A stretch of 64,000 nt of DNA from Anabaena sphaerica FACHB-251 (GCF_014696825.1 NZ_JACJQU010000001.1:558001-622000); one strand, 5' to 3'; shown: positions 28,318-37,363, numbered from the stretch's first letter. Notes: generated by a model from the letters alone, not told the origin. Made by a program: numbers and translations.

Positions 28318-30765
28318 ATGGCTACAGTATCTAGAAACACTGTATCTCAATCTGACAAAGATAGCTCACTCCTCCTCTGGTTTGATGAAGTTGGTATTGC
28401 TGATATTCCCTTAGTCGGTGGGAAGAATGCTTCTTTGGGGGAGATGATTCAGCAGTTAACACCCAAAGGTGTCAATGTGCCGACAGGATTTGCTACTACG
28501 GCTTATGCTTATCGTTATTTCTTAGAATCTGCTGGGTTAGAAAGCAAACTGCGAGAACTGTTTGCAGATTTGGATGTAGAAGATGTGAAAAATCTGCAAG
28601 TGCGGGGGAAAAAAGCCAGATCATTATTAATGCACACACCATTCCCCAAAGATCTGCGAGATGCGATCGCCTCAGCATACCAAATTCTTTGTCAAAAATA
28701 CAATGCAGATACAGATGTTGCGGTTCGTTCTAGTGCGACTGCTGAAGATTTACCCGATGCGAGTTTTGCAGGACAACAGGAAAGTTATCTCAACATTGTG
28801 GGAGTTGAAAGTGTTTTAGCAGCTTGTCATAAATGCTTTGCTTCCCTATTTACAGACCGCGCAATTTCCTATCGTCATACTAAAGGCTTTGATCATTTTA
28901 GCATTGCTTTGGCTGTCGGTGTGCAGAAAATGGTGCGTTCTGATTTAGCAGCTTCCGGTGTGATGTTTTCCATTGACACAGAAACAGGATTTAAAGATGC
29001 AGCCTTAATTACTGCTGCTTATGGTTTAGGAGAAAACGTAGTTCAAGGAACAGTTAACCCAGATGAATATTATGTGTTTAAACCAACTTTAAAAACAGGT
29101 TTTCGCCCAATTATTGATAAAAGATTGGGTAGTAAAAAACTCAAAATGGTTTATGATGACGGTTCTCGCTTCACAAAAAATATTCCAGTTACTCAAGGTG
29201 AACAAGTTAAATTTGCAATTACTGATGATGAGATTATTCAATTAGCAAAATGGGCTTGTTTAATAGAAGACCATTATTCTCAAGTTCACAATAATTACAG
29301 CCCAATGGATATCGAATGGGCAAAAGATGGCATTACCAATCAATTATTTATTGTTCAAGCTAGACCAGAAACAGTACAATCACAAAGACAAGGTAATGTC
29401 CTGCGGAATTATCGTTTACTGGGTGGAGATGGAAAGCAGACAGAACAACCACTTATAACTGGTCGGGCAGTAGGTTCAGCTATTAGTCAAGGTGAAGTAC
29501 ATTTGATTTTAGATGCTAGTAAAATTGACCAATTTCAACCGGGAGAAGTGTTAGTCACAGAGAGGACTGATCCTGATTGGGAACCAATTATGAAACGTGC
29601 TAGTGCAATTATTACTAATTCTGGAGGTAGAACTTGTCACGCCGCAATTATTGCTAGAGAATTAGGTGTTCCTGCAATTGTTGGCTGTGGTAATGCTACA
29701 GAAATATTAACAACTGGACAACTGGTAACTGTTTCTTGTGCGGAAGGGGAAGAAGGTAAAGTTTATCCGGGTTTATTACCTTTTGAATTACAGGAAGTTG
29801 CTTTAGATAATTTACCCCGGACTCGGACTAAAATTTTAATGAATGTGGGTAATCCTCAAGAAGCTTTGAGTTTATCTGCTATTCCTAATGATGGTGTGGG
29901 TTTAGCGAGAACAGAATTTATCATTGCTAATCAAATTCAAATTCACCCGATGGCATTGATTCATTTTGATTTGTTAGAAGATAAGTTTGTCAAAAACAAA
30001 ATTGGCGAAATTACGGCAATTTATGATGATAAATCTCAATATTTTGTAGATAAATTAGCCCAAGGTATTGGCAGAATAGCGGCTGCATTTTATCCGAAAC
30101 CTGTGATTGTGCGAATGTCAGATTTCAAAAGTAATGAATATGCCAATTTATTAGGTGGTAAACAATTTGAACCTAACGAAGAAAACCCCATGTTAGGTTG
30201 GAGAGGTGCTTCGCGTTATTATGATCCGGGTTATCAAGCTGCTTTTGCTTTAGAATGTTATGCCATTAAGCGGGTACGGGAAGATATGGGTTTAGTGAAT
30301 GTTATTCCCATGATTCCTTTTTGTCGTACTCCCCATGAGGGACGTTTAGTATTAGCAGAAATGGCAAAAAATGGTTTACAGCAAGGTGTGAATAATTTGC
30401 AAGTTTACGTGATGTGTGAGTTACCAAGTAATGTGATTTTAGCGGAAGAATTTGCTCAGATATTTGATGGTTTTTCTATCGGTTCTAATGATTTGACTCA
30501 GCTAACTTTGGGGATAGATAGAGATTCGGCTTTGGTAGCGCATTTGTTTGATGAACGCAGCCAAGGTGTGAAACAAATGGTGAAAATGGCCATTGCGGGA
30601 GCGAAAAAACACAATCGTAAAATCGGCATTTGTGGACAAGCACCTAGTGACTACCCGGAATTTGTGCAGTTTTTGGTAGAGGAGGGAATTGATAGTATTA
30701 GTTTAAATCCTGATTCTGTTTTACAAACTATGTTGTCAGTAGCAAAGTGTGAAGATTCTGTTTAA
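28318..30765 (+). CDS. ppsA: Phosphoenolpyruvate synthase (pyruvate, water dikinase)
   Basis: An 815-residue enzyme making PEP from pyruvate and ATP. The N-terminal ATP-grasp domain carries VGGKNASLGEM and VRSSATAEDLPDASFAGQQE. The central swivelling domain has the phospho-histidine in GGRTCHAAIIARELGVPAI. The C-terminal PEP/pyruvate TIM barrel has CELPSNVILAEEFAQ and SIGSNDLTQL. Full length. A strong terminator-like hairpin lies downstream (30822-30858), just before CRISPR array 1. Confidence 0.94.
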   Translation: MATVSRNTVSQSDKDSSLLLWFDEVGIADIPLVGGKNASLGEMIQQLTPKGVNVPTGFATTAYAYRYFLESAGLESKLRELFADLDVEDVKNLQVRGKKARSLLMHTPFPKDLRDAIASAYQILCQKYNADTDVAVRSSATAEDLPDASFAGQQESYLNIVGVESVLAACHKCFASLFTDRAISYRHTKGFDHFSIALAVGVQKMVRSDLAASGVMFSIDTETGFKDAALITAAYGLGENVVQGTVNPDEYYVFKPTLKTGFRPIIDKRLGSKKLKMVYDDGSRFTKNIPVTQGEQVKFAITDDEIIQLAKWACLIEDHYSQVHNNYSPMDIEWAKDGITNQLFIVQARPETVQSQRQGNVLRNYRLLGGDGKQTEQPLITGRAVGSAISQGEVHLILDASKIDQFQPGEVLVTERTDPDWEPIMKRASAIITNSGGRTCHAAIIARELGVPAIVGCGNATEILTTGQLVTVSCAEGEEGKVYPGLLPFELQEVALDNLPRTRTKILMNVGNPQEALSLSAIPNDGVGLARTEFIIANQIQIHPMALIHFDLLEDKFVKNKIGEITAIYDDKSQYFVDKLAQGIGRIAAAFYPKPVIVRMSDFKSNEYANLLGGKQFEPNEENPMLGWRGASRYYDPGYQAAFALECYAIKRVREDMGLVNVIPMIPFCRTPHEGRLVLAEMAKNGLQQGVNNLQVYVMCELPSNVILAEEFAQIFDGFSIGSNDLTQLTLGIDRDSALVAHLFDERSQGVKQMVKMAIAGAKKHNRKIGICGQAPSDYPEFVQFLVEEGIDSISLNPDSVLQTMLSVAKCEDSV

Positions 30766-30821
30766 ATATCCCCGTTTTCTGAGGATAATTTTGCTGTTAA
30801 TTAACTAATTAAATATAAAAT

Positions 30822-30858
30822 TCGGGGATCTAGGTAAGGTTAAAGATCCCCGATTTTT
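30822..30858 (+). terminator. Terminator of ppsA, member of the GATCCCCGA hairpin family
   Basis: TCGGGGATCT (30822-30831) pairs with AGATCCCCGA (30844-30853) and is followed by a run of T. This is a convincing intrinsic terminator on the plus strand. It insulates the array, which starts 5 bp later. Confidence 0.75.
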
Positions 30859-30862
30859 TCAT

Positions 30863-31362
30863 GTTTCCATTAATTCCACTTCCTATAAAGGAAGCGACAA
30901 TTAGCTGAGTCGATGCCTAACGAACACTTCGCACAATTCCCGTTTCCATTAATTCCACTTCCTATAAAGGAAGCGACTCAGAACCATTAAACTACACCGA
31001 TTGGTTGGACGTTACGGGTTTCCATTAATTCCACTTCCTATAAAGGAAGCGACCTGAACTTTTTCTTCAACCGTGAGGCTATACTTGGTGCGTTTCCATT
31101 AATTCCGCTCCCTATAAAGGAAGCGACCCTATTGATGGGCAAATTGACAACTTTACAGAGTTATTGTTTTCATTAATTCCACTTCCCATAAAGGAAGCGA
31201 CTTCAATCGCCGTACACAATACATTTACCCGCATCTTCTACATCAAGCCGTTTCCATTAATTCCACTTCCCATAAAGGAAGCGACTGGCATTGGGTTTTC
31301 AATACAACAAACTTCGAGGATCTACCGTTTCCATTAATTCCACTTCCTATAAAGGAAGCGAC
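30863..31362 (-). CRISPR. CRISPR array 1: 7 repeats, 6 spacers
   Basis: Seven copies of a 36-bp repeat start at 30863, 30942, 31018, 31092, 31166, 31250 and 31327; spacers are 38-48 bp. In transcribed orientation (minus strand) the repeat begins GTCGCTTCC and ends ATTAATGGAAAC, with a short CTTCC/GGAAG stem. Orientation is set by the leader on the right (31363 onward), which is homologous to the leader of array 2. Repeats at 31092 (two changes), 31166 (two) and 31250 (one) are degenerate, while the leader-distal one at 30863 matches the consensus. Confidence 0.98.
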
Positions 31363-31600
31363 CCCTCTAGTATAAACCCTTGCTGTGCCTAGTGTCTAGA
31401 GGCGATTTCCGATAGCGAAGCGTGGCGTTAGCCATAGGTCACTGAAAACAGGACAATTTTCAGCCAAAAACCACCAACTAAAACGCCTGAAACCCTTACA
31501 CAGAGACAGACCGAAGTTCACAACGAAAGAATCAGCATTTGAGTCTTGTTGGGCTGACCCTCGGAAAAAATCAAAACTAATACAAAAACCTGTCATATCC
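31363..31600 (-). promoter_or_regulatory. CRISPR leader 1 with promoter
   Basis: This leader can be aligned by eye with the one right of array 2; shared blocks include AGTATAAACCC, CATTTTCAGCC-like, TTACACAG and CAACGAAA.AATCAGCATTT. On the minus strand it carries TAGACA (31398-31393), an 18-bp spacer and TATACT (31374-31369), placing the transcription start at about the first base of the array. A short dispersed repeat (31411-31436) is inserted relative to leader 2. Confidence 0.8.
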
Positions 31601-31637
31601 TCCTGACTCCTGACTCCTGAATTCTTACATTTGTAGA

Positions 31638-31916
31638 TTAGTTAATTGAATTTGCTAATTGTTGCAATTTTTCCTCCAATTGATTTTCTATAGGTTGTTC
31701 TGGGGAAAGTGCAAATAACTTTAATGCTTTCAAAAATGGTGTTTTCACGTTTTCTACATAAGCTTTATGAGCTTCATTAATTGACGGTTCAAGTTGATTA
31801 TTTGGGTGTTTAGTTTGATCAGTTGAGTGTTCAGGTTGATTATTTGAGTGTTGATCTTGATTAGTTGATTTATTAATTGTAGTCGAAAATCTGGCGATAT
31901 CATGATCATGAGACAA
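31638..31916 (-). CDS. Small Asn/Gln/His-rich repeat protein at the end of the cmr operon
   Basis: A 92-residue polar protein. Residues about 17-44 are two tandem copies of a 14-residue unit (STNQDQHSNNQPEH, then STDQTKHPNNQLEP), followed by a helical C-terminus (AHKAYVENVKTPFLKALKLF). The only usable start in frame is TTG and no clear ribosome binding site is seen, so the 5' end is uncertain. It lies 29 bp after the CARF-HEPN gene on the same strand, between the effector operon and array 1. I do not recognise a family; the conserved-looking C-terminal helix suggests a real gene, but it may be a decayed fragment. Confidence 0.45.
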   Translation of the reverse strand: MSHDHDIARFSTTINKSTNQDQHSNNQPEHSTDQTKHPNNQLEPSINEAHKAYVENVKTPFLKALKLFALSPEQPIENQLEEKLQQLANSIN

Positions 31917-31945
31917 AGAGATTATGAGTAAATTGTTAATTAATG

Positions 31946-33343
31946 CTAGGTTTGCAATTCATAATTATTAATTGCTGTGTCTAGTTCTTGATGGACACAT
32001 GACATGAGACTGGCTTCTTCTAATGAGTTAAATTCTTGTTTAGTTATAAAATCTAAGCATCTTCTAACTCTCTTTTGCCATTCTTTGTTACTATTTGTAT
32101 TCCATGCTTGAAATACTTCCTCTTGTTGTAATCCTAGCAAATTATGAAATAAATTATTTCTTTGTTTGGATGTGTAGTCTTTAAAAATTCTGATATCTTC
32201 ACTCAATTTCCAATCAGATAAAACTGTTTCAATTAAATCATGGATACCTTTGTGATCATATTTACTTGCCTCCATATCTCTCAACAAACCTTCAACAGCA
32301 CGGAAACTATGAAACAAAGCTTCTAAATTATTACCTTGCCTCAGTCTTATAACCGCTAAATAAGCAGCTTCATAACTTGTCCACCACCTTTTTTTAGTCT
32401 GTTCCTCAGCATTTTTATCTATTTTACTTCTGGCTTTTCCAAAATCATTAAAATTAGCATTATTCCATTGAATAGCCATTGCTAATAAATCTTTAATTTT
32501 TTGTTCTTGAACATTTAATAATTCTTGTTTTTGCTTCCAAACTTCAGTTAATATTTTATCAACACCAGAGTAATCATATCGTTTTAATAATTCCTTTGCT
32601 TCTTGCAATTTAATACCTTTCAAGTAATTGGAACTGGGAATAGAGATAGGATTTCCTGGTTCGTACTCATTACTTACTAAAAATTGTACTTGCTTTTCAA
32701 ATTTTGCTAAACTGCTGAACTGAACTGCTGAAGAAATAGCCGGAGTACCTGCTTGATGACTGACAAAAATCTTTGTATATTCTCTAATTTCTAAGTCAGC
32801 CATTTCTTGGTAAAATAAATTGTTAACCAAGATTAAGCATTTATCCCAATTATCAAGACCTTCTTCTTTAGAATTAGGCTTTAATTCTAAATATTTAATA
32901 TCGTGATTTGATTTCAGTCGAGGGAACTTTTTCTCAAAATATTTCTCTAGAATTGGCTTGAGTGTATAAGTATCTTGCCAATAAGGACATTTATTGTTTG
33001 TTTTATCTTCATCAGAAAAAACATTTTCCTGATTAGTTAAAATCACAATTATTTTATCAGGTTGATTTTTACCAGTTAACCCATTAATAAAAGTATCTAA
33101 CAAAGGAAAGTGTAAATCCTTAAAAATTTCATCATCTAATTGAGGACTATAAACCATACCCATAACCCTTGCAGGAACAGTATAAGGTTCATTAGCAGGA
33201 GCATTTTTTAATCTATATGGTTCAAACAAATGATCAGAGAATTCGCTTCTAACTTCTCTATAAAGTTTCTGCCATTTATTAGAGTTATAATTAGGTTTTA
33301 GCTGCACATCACTATTACCAGTTGTTACAATCCAAATACTCAT
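31946..33343 (-). CDS. CARF-HEPN ribonuclease (Csm6/Csx1-like ancillary effector)
   Basis: A 465-residue protein. The N-terminal CARF-like Rossmann domain (about 1-240) starts SIWIVTTGNSDVQL and contains the ligand-loop-like HQAGTPAISSAVQF (196-209). The C-terminal HEPN domain holds the catalytic R-x4-H motif RNNLFH (R395, H400). In type III systems cyclic oligoadenylate made by Cas10 binds the CARF domain and activates HEPN RNase. GGGGAG precedes its ATG, and it starts just 3 bp after the double-RAMP stop codon, clearly in the cmr operon. Assignment to Csm6 or Csx1 proper is not possible by eye. Confidence 0.82.
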   Translation of the reverse strand: MSIWIVTTGNSDVQLKPNYNSNKWQKLYREVRSEFSDHLFEPYRLKNAPANEPYTVPARVMGMVYSPQLDDEIFKDLHFPLLDTFINGLTGKNQPDKIIVILTNQENVFSDEDKTNNKCPYWQDTYTLKPILEKYFEKKFPRLKSNHDIKYLELKPNSKEEGLDNWDKCLILVNNLFYQEMADLEIREYTKIFVSHQAGTPAISSAVQFSSLAKFEKQVQFLVSNEYEPGNPISIPSSNYLKGIKLQEAKELLKRYDYSGVDKILTEVWKQKQELLNVQEQKIKDLLAMAIQWNNANFNDFGKARSKIDKNAEEQTKKRWWTSYEAAYLAVIRLRQGNNLEALFHSFRAVEGLLRDMEASKYDHKGIHDLIETVLSDWKLSEDIRIFKDYTSKQRNNLFHNLLGLQQEEVFQAWNTNSNKEWQKRVRRCLDFITKQEFNSLEEASLMSCVHQELDTAINNYELQT

Positions 33344-33346
33344 TGT

Positions 33347-35083
33347 TTATACTCCCCAAAATTTAGTAAAATCACTTGTTGGTAAAAATGTTAAAAATTC
33401 TTGTGTTCTTTCATCTCTTGTATCTGGAAAGATAGTTAATAACTCTATATACTTTTTCTGATAAATCATCTTCCCATCACTGATTTTGTAATGTGGATAC
33501 ATTCTATGGTAAATTCTGCCAATACTCCCCATTTTACCCGTCAATTTAGAACCTTTAATTGATTGATTTCCTTTGTAATTCCCATGAAACCATCTCACAG
33601 CTAAACTATCATCTTCACCTAAAGCAATTCGCCCCCAAACTTGCACTTTTTCAGGATGAAAAGATTCACGCCATGAACTGTTTTTATTTGTTGGTGTATG
33701 ACCTTTAAAAATCAACCAATTTTTAACAGCCTTGTGAACACCATCAATAATATTAGTGATGTGATTCAGGTTATTAACAGGAAAATAGTATTGATTTGAT
33801 TCCTTGGTAAATTGCCAATGACAGCCTATCATTGGTTTATTTCCATTTTCCAAATATTCGGGAAAAAATATTCTATGATCAATTCTGCGGGATGATTTAC
33901 CAAAACCACCTATCAGCATGGAAAACTTGATCAATTGGAAGGCTAAAATTTTCAATTCTTTTTTATATTCATCTGTAAAATTTTTCATACAGAGAATATT
34001 TAAAACGCCTTTATTTAATTCATAAATTGGCATTTTCAGATTATTGTATTTAAATTCATCCATTTCTAAATCAACAGGATTAAATGCAATACCTAAATCT
34101 CCAACTATTGCACCTTTATTATTATCGGCAAAACCTCCCCAAAGTTCCTTAGTTAATTCTTCTGCTGTTTTCTCATCAGTCAATGCACTAAATAACCGCA
34201 ATGTATGACCACGTAAAGCGGCTTTAAACATATTCGGACGAAATTCAGGTGTTTTATCTGTATCTACTAATTGTGATGCTAAACCTTGTCCTTTTAAATT
34301 AACAGTAAGTAGTTTAGTTTCTGGGTGTTTAACAGGTTGACCATACCCCGCACTTACCCTAGAACCAATACCCCTTTCTATGGCTTTATCCCAAATATTC
34401 CAAATAATTTCCCATTCACTATCATCTAATTCAATATTGCTAGAAATACCAAAAACTAAAGTCGGTTGATAGAGAGATATTTGCAAAAAAGCCGAGTGAG
34501 AATCATTATTTTTAACTTGCCAATCTTGTTGAGGATGAACCACATCAATTAATGGTTGTTCACACCAACTATCATCTTCAGGATATGCACCATGAAAACG
34601 CAAAATACCCGGTTTAGTTTCGTTATTTGTAAAACCTCTCTCCAAACCTCTCTCCTGCAAGGAGAGAGGCTTTAAATTCTCCCCATTTGTTCCTTCTCCT
34701 CTTAGGAGAGGGTTAGGGAGAGGTAGGGAAGGGGGTTGGGGGGTTAGGTTCTTACCTCCACAATATTTCATAGCCTGTTCAGGGTTACAACTTCTTAAAA
34801 AAGCACCCTTCATACTCGCACCAGGATAATAGGGAAAGCCATTAGCAGCTATGACAGGTCTGATGATACTGTCATCTTGTCCACTGTTAGAAATAAAACG
34901 CCAAGTGATTTTATATGGTTTGGTTTTGACATTGTGGTTAAATTTAGGGGAATTTGTAGCAGTAGCTTCTACCCATTCATCAACCCATCTTTCTGACTGT
35001 TCTCGTTCTTCAATATATTGAACTTGTCCCCTACCGCTAATTGGTGCTTGAAACATTAACGGCACTTCATTACTATTCGGCAT
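33347..35083 (-). CDS. Double-RAMP protein: Cmr6-like N-half, Cmr1-like C-half
   Basis: A 578-residue RAMP-superfamily subunit of the type III-B complex. The N-terminal half is Cmr6-like: PVIAANGFPYYPGASMKGAF and ERGIGSRVSAGYGQ glycine-rich loops. The C-terminal half (about 280-578) has Cmr1-like features: NMFKAALRGHTLRLFSAL, ELWGGF, and IGGFGKSSRRIDHR. There is no separate cmr1 gene, and the length is about twice a usual Cmr6, so a Cmr6-Cmr1 fusion is the best reading. Residues 112-151 are encoded by an inserted GC-rich dispersed repeat (34631-34750). AGGAGA precedes the ATG, which overlaps cmr5 by 11 bp. Confidence 0.75.
   Translation of the reverse strand: MPNSNEVPLMFQAPISGRGQVQYIEEREQSERWVDEWVEATATNSPKFNHNVKTKPYKITWRFISNSGQDDSIIRPVIAANGFPYYPGASMKGAFLRSCNPEQAMKYCGGKNLTPQPPSLPLPNPLLRGEGTNGENLKPLSLQERGLERGFTNNETKPGILRFHGAYPEDDSWCEQPLIDVVHPQQDWQVKNNDSHSAFLQISLYQPTLVFGISSNIELDDSEWEIIWNIWDKAIERGIGSRVSAGYGQPVKHPETKLLTVNLKGQGLASQLVDTDKTPEFRPNMFKAALRGHTLRLFSALTDEKTAEELTKELWGGFADNNKGAIVGDLGIAFNPVDLEMDEFKYNNLKMPIYELNKGVLNILCMKNFTDEYKKELKILAFQLIKFSMLIGGFGKSSRRIDHRIFFPEYLENGNKPMIGCHWQFTKESNQYYFPVNNLNHITNIIDGVHKAVKNWLIFKGHTPTNKNSSWRESFHPEKVQVWGRIALGEDDSLAVRWFHGNYKGNQSIKGSKLTGKMGSIGRIYHRMYPHYKISDGKMIYQKKYIELLTIFPDTRDERTQEFLTFLPTSDFTKFWGV
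34631..34750. repeat. In-frame dispersed repeat inside the double-RAMP gene
   Basis: A 120-bp stretch beginning AACCTCTCTCCAAACCTCTC-like and ending GGGGTTAGGTT-like. It matches the GC-rich core of the MITEs at 45389-45527 and 61321-61459, but lacks their AGTAAGT ends. Its length keeps the reading frame and it adds about 40 residues (NLTPQPPSLPLPNPLL onward), Pro/Leu/Gly-rich and unlike the surrounding RAMP fold. Confidence 0.8.
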
Positions 35084-35498
35084 CGTTATCTCCTGGTTTT
35101 TTATAACGTTGAGTCCACCAAACCAAACTGTCGCAAAATTGAGTAAGAACTGCTAAACAAATGCGCTGGTCTTCAATGGGAAATTCCCATAATTTAGCTG
35201 CATAATCTTGTACTTGTTTGGTATTATTACCATCAACTTTTTCTTCAGGAAGTTTAATTCCTGCTTTTTTCATAATTTCGACAAAAGTTGTCCAAGTATC
35301 ACGCCAATATTCACCTTTTGCGCGTTCTTTAGAGTCGGTTTTACCTAACAGTCGTAAATGTTCACCCCAAAAACGTTCTAAACCATAAGCTACAGTAGTT
35401 CGCATTTTATGAGATTGACCAATTACGCCTTTTTTATCCCGATGTTTGAGGACTAACTTTTGTGCTTCTTGGTCTAAATTGTAAGATTTCCAAGTCAT
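35073..35498 (-). CDS. cmr5: CRISPR-associated protein Cmr5
   Basis: A 141-residue all-helical small subunit of the Cmr complex. SHKMRTTVAYGLERFWGEHL and the Trp-rich C-terminus DSLVWWTQRYKK fit the Cmr5 family, as do its size and its position between cmr4 and the cmr6-type gene. Cmr5 forms the minor filament along the target RNA. AAAGGAG precedes the ATG. The stop codon overlaps the start of the double-RAMP gene. Confidence 0.88.
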   Translation of the reverse strand: MTWKSYNLDQEAQKLVLKHRDKKGVIGQSHKMRTTVAYGLERFWGEHLRLLGKTDSKERAKGEYWRDTWTTFVEIMKKAGIKLPEEKVDGNNTKQVQDYAAKLWEFPIEDQRICLAVLTQFCDSLVWWTQRYKKPGDNDAE

Positions 35499-35502
35499 AT
35501 AT

Positions 35503-36354
35503 TTACACTCCTTTGAAGGTTAATTCACAATGACCTAAACCGATAGATTCTAACCCACCTAAATAAATATCTGCGGTTTCACCACTTTTTAAAGGTTGCC
35601 ATTTTTTACCAGATTTATCATCTCTAATAGCCACAGGAAATACTAAAATTGTGCCTTCTGGTAATGCTTCAGTGTTGAAAAATCCACCACCATCAACTAC
35701 TTTCTGATCTGGTTTTAATCGCACACGACTTTGGCGATATAATGCCATATCATGAATCATGCCAATATCACTATCATCGACTATTACAGATGGTTGTTGT
35801 TTTTGGTCAGGAAACCAAGGTGATAAATCTTTGGTTTTGTTAATTTCTAAGAAACCTAAATTAAAGAAGATGGTTTTTTTACCTCCTGTTGCTTGTTTAG
35901 CTACAAGATTAGTTGAACCTGTATATTTATCAGGAATTTGTATCTCTTTGAGAAGTTTAGTTTTACCATCTACTTGAACTTGAACACTATCACCAGCAAT
36001 TCTTTGATAACGTTGCAATAAACGGGGACAACTTACCCAAACTATTGGTTGTCCAGGACAAAAAACAGGAATCCAAATAATAGAAGCATATTCAAATTTA
36101 ACAATGGATTCATTATTATTTACTTCTGCTGCACCTGCTTCATTACCATACCAATAATTTGCGTCTGCTTCTCCGTTTTCTATCAAGCGCATTTCTGAAC
36201 GCAAACGACCACGAATAGAACTACCAGGAATGATCCCAGTTTGGGTAAATTGGTCACGGAAAATCAGGTTTAAATTACCACTTTCTTCTCCTGCGGTTGC
36301 ACCAACATGGAGAGGTGCTAAGGTTTCAATAATGCCATAAGCTTTTTTGTACAT
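35503..36354 (-). CDS. cmr4: CRISPR-associated RAMP protein Cmr4
   Basis: A 283-residue Cas7-like backbone subunit. The N-terminal GIIETLAPLHVGATAGEESGN and GIIPGSSIRGRLRSEM are diagnostic of Cmr4, and the C-terminus has the glycine-rich YLGGLESIGLGHCEL. Cmr4 copies line the crRNA and cut the target RNA at 6-nt intervals; the catalytic aspartate could be the one in NLIFRDQFTQ (inference). AAGGAG spans the end of cmr3 and lies about 9 nt before the ATG, so translation is coupled. Confidence 0.93.
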   Translation of the reverse strand: MYKKAYGIIETLAPLHVGATAGEESGNLNLIFRDQFTQTGIIPGSSIRGRLRSEMRLIENGEADANYWYGNEAGAAEVNNNESIVKFEYASIIWIPVFCPGQPIVWVSCPRLLQRYQRIAGDSVQVQVDGKTKLLKEIQIPDKYTGSTNLVAKQATGGKKTIFFNLGFLEINKTKDLSPWFPDQKQQPSVIVDDSDIGMIHDMALYRQSRVRLKPDQKVVDGGGFFNTEALPEGTILVFPVAIRDDKSGKKWQPLKSGETADIYLGGLESIGLGHCELTFKGV

Positions 36355-36355
36355 T

Positions 36356-37363
36356 TTAGTTAACTCCTTGAATTTCTACTGGTAAACACAAACCACAACC
36401 AACTTTTTTGAGACTGTAACCTTCATTGGGAAACCATTTTTCGTCCCATTCCCACCAAGGTTTGTTAATGGGTTCTTTGAGAACGTAAACACTACCCGCA
36501 GGAACTGCATAACGTCCTCTTCCTAATGTTCCTTGAGAACGGTAACGATAGGGAACTGGTTTATCAGTTAACATCTGCATAGTTTCAGGAAAACTATTAT
36601 CTTGAGGTTGACGGTGAGAAATACGGTTAGAACCCCAAATTCCTGGTGTAATTAAAGCAAATTTATCTTTTATTGGCTGACGTAAAAGCTCTAAAATTGG
36701 ACTGTTATCAGGTAGTTCAAAACTGTTGATTTCTACAATATGATTTTCACCACCAAATCTATACCAACCATTGGGTAAAGCCTGAGTAGATAAATAAACT
36801 AAGCAATATTCCGAGTCTAACTGTACAGAATATTCTAGAAACAATCCACCTTTTGTATCATCCTCATTTTTCAGAGTACATCTTTCATCATTTTTTAAGT
36901 GAGGATGCAATACAGATACAAAATTCCAAGGTACTTTTTCCGCATACCCATTACTACGAATTCTTTCTGCTGAATAATTCCAGTAATTAATTGTTTGCCA
37001 CTGATAATCTGGTGTTAATTCTGAGTTTTCACAGTGCCATTTTTTGTTTTTAAATTCCCATTCACTAGATTCATCTTCAGCTATAATTTTAGTCCAAGGT
37101 ATTGGTACATAAAAATATTCTGGATTATTGGTTTTGCTCCAAAATGGACCTGCAACAGATAAATCATTACTTAATTGTTTTTTATCCCATAATTTTTGAA
37201 CTTGGTTAACACTAAAGAATAATCCAGATAAAGTAGCTGCTTCAGGAGGAAATTTAGCACCAGAACGACCAACTAAATTTTCAGGTGATAAAAATGCTCC
37301 AGCACTACCATACATTAAACCTAAAGGATTGATACAGATTAGATATTTGAACATAAATGCCAT
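36356..37363 (-). CDS. cmr3: CRISPR-associated protein Cmr3
   Basis: A 335-residue Cas5-like subunit that caps the crRNA 5' tag. The segment INPLGLMYGSAGAFLSPENL with FPPEAATLSGLFF is Cmr3-like, as is PVPYRYRSQGTLGRGRYAVP. Two starts are possible: the ATG at 37363, or the ATG three codons later (37354), which has AGGA at better spacing. Either overlaps the end of cas10 by 16-25 bp, so translation is coupled. Confidence 0.9.
   Translation of the reverse strand: MAFMFKYLICINPLGLMYGSAGAFLSPENLVGRSGAKFPPEAATLSGLFFSVNQVQKLWDKKQLSNDLSVAGPFWSKTNNPEYFYVPIPWTKIIAEDESSEWEFKNKKWHCENSELTPDYQWQTINYWNYSAERIRSNGYAEKVPWNFVSVLHPHLKNDERCTLKNEDDTKGGLFLEYSVQLDSEYCLVYLSTQALPNGWYRFGGENHIVEINSFELPDNSPILELLRQPIKDKFALITPGIWGSNRISHRQPQDNSFPETMQMLTDKPVPYRYRSQGTLGRGRYAVPAGSVYVLKEPINKPWWEWDEKWFPNEGYSLKKVGCGLCLPVEIQGVN

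Noticed and set aside
31396-31596. 66-codon minus-strand ORF next to array 1
   Set aside because: It lies entirely in the CRISPR leader, which aligns to leader 2, where the frame is not preserved.
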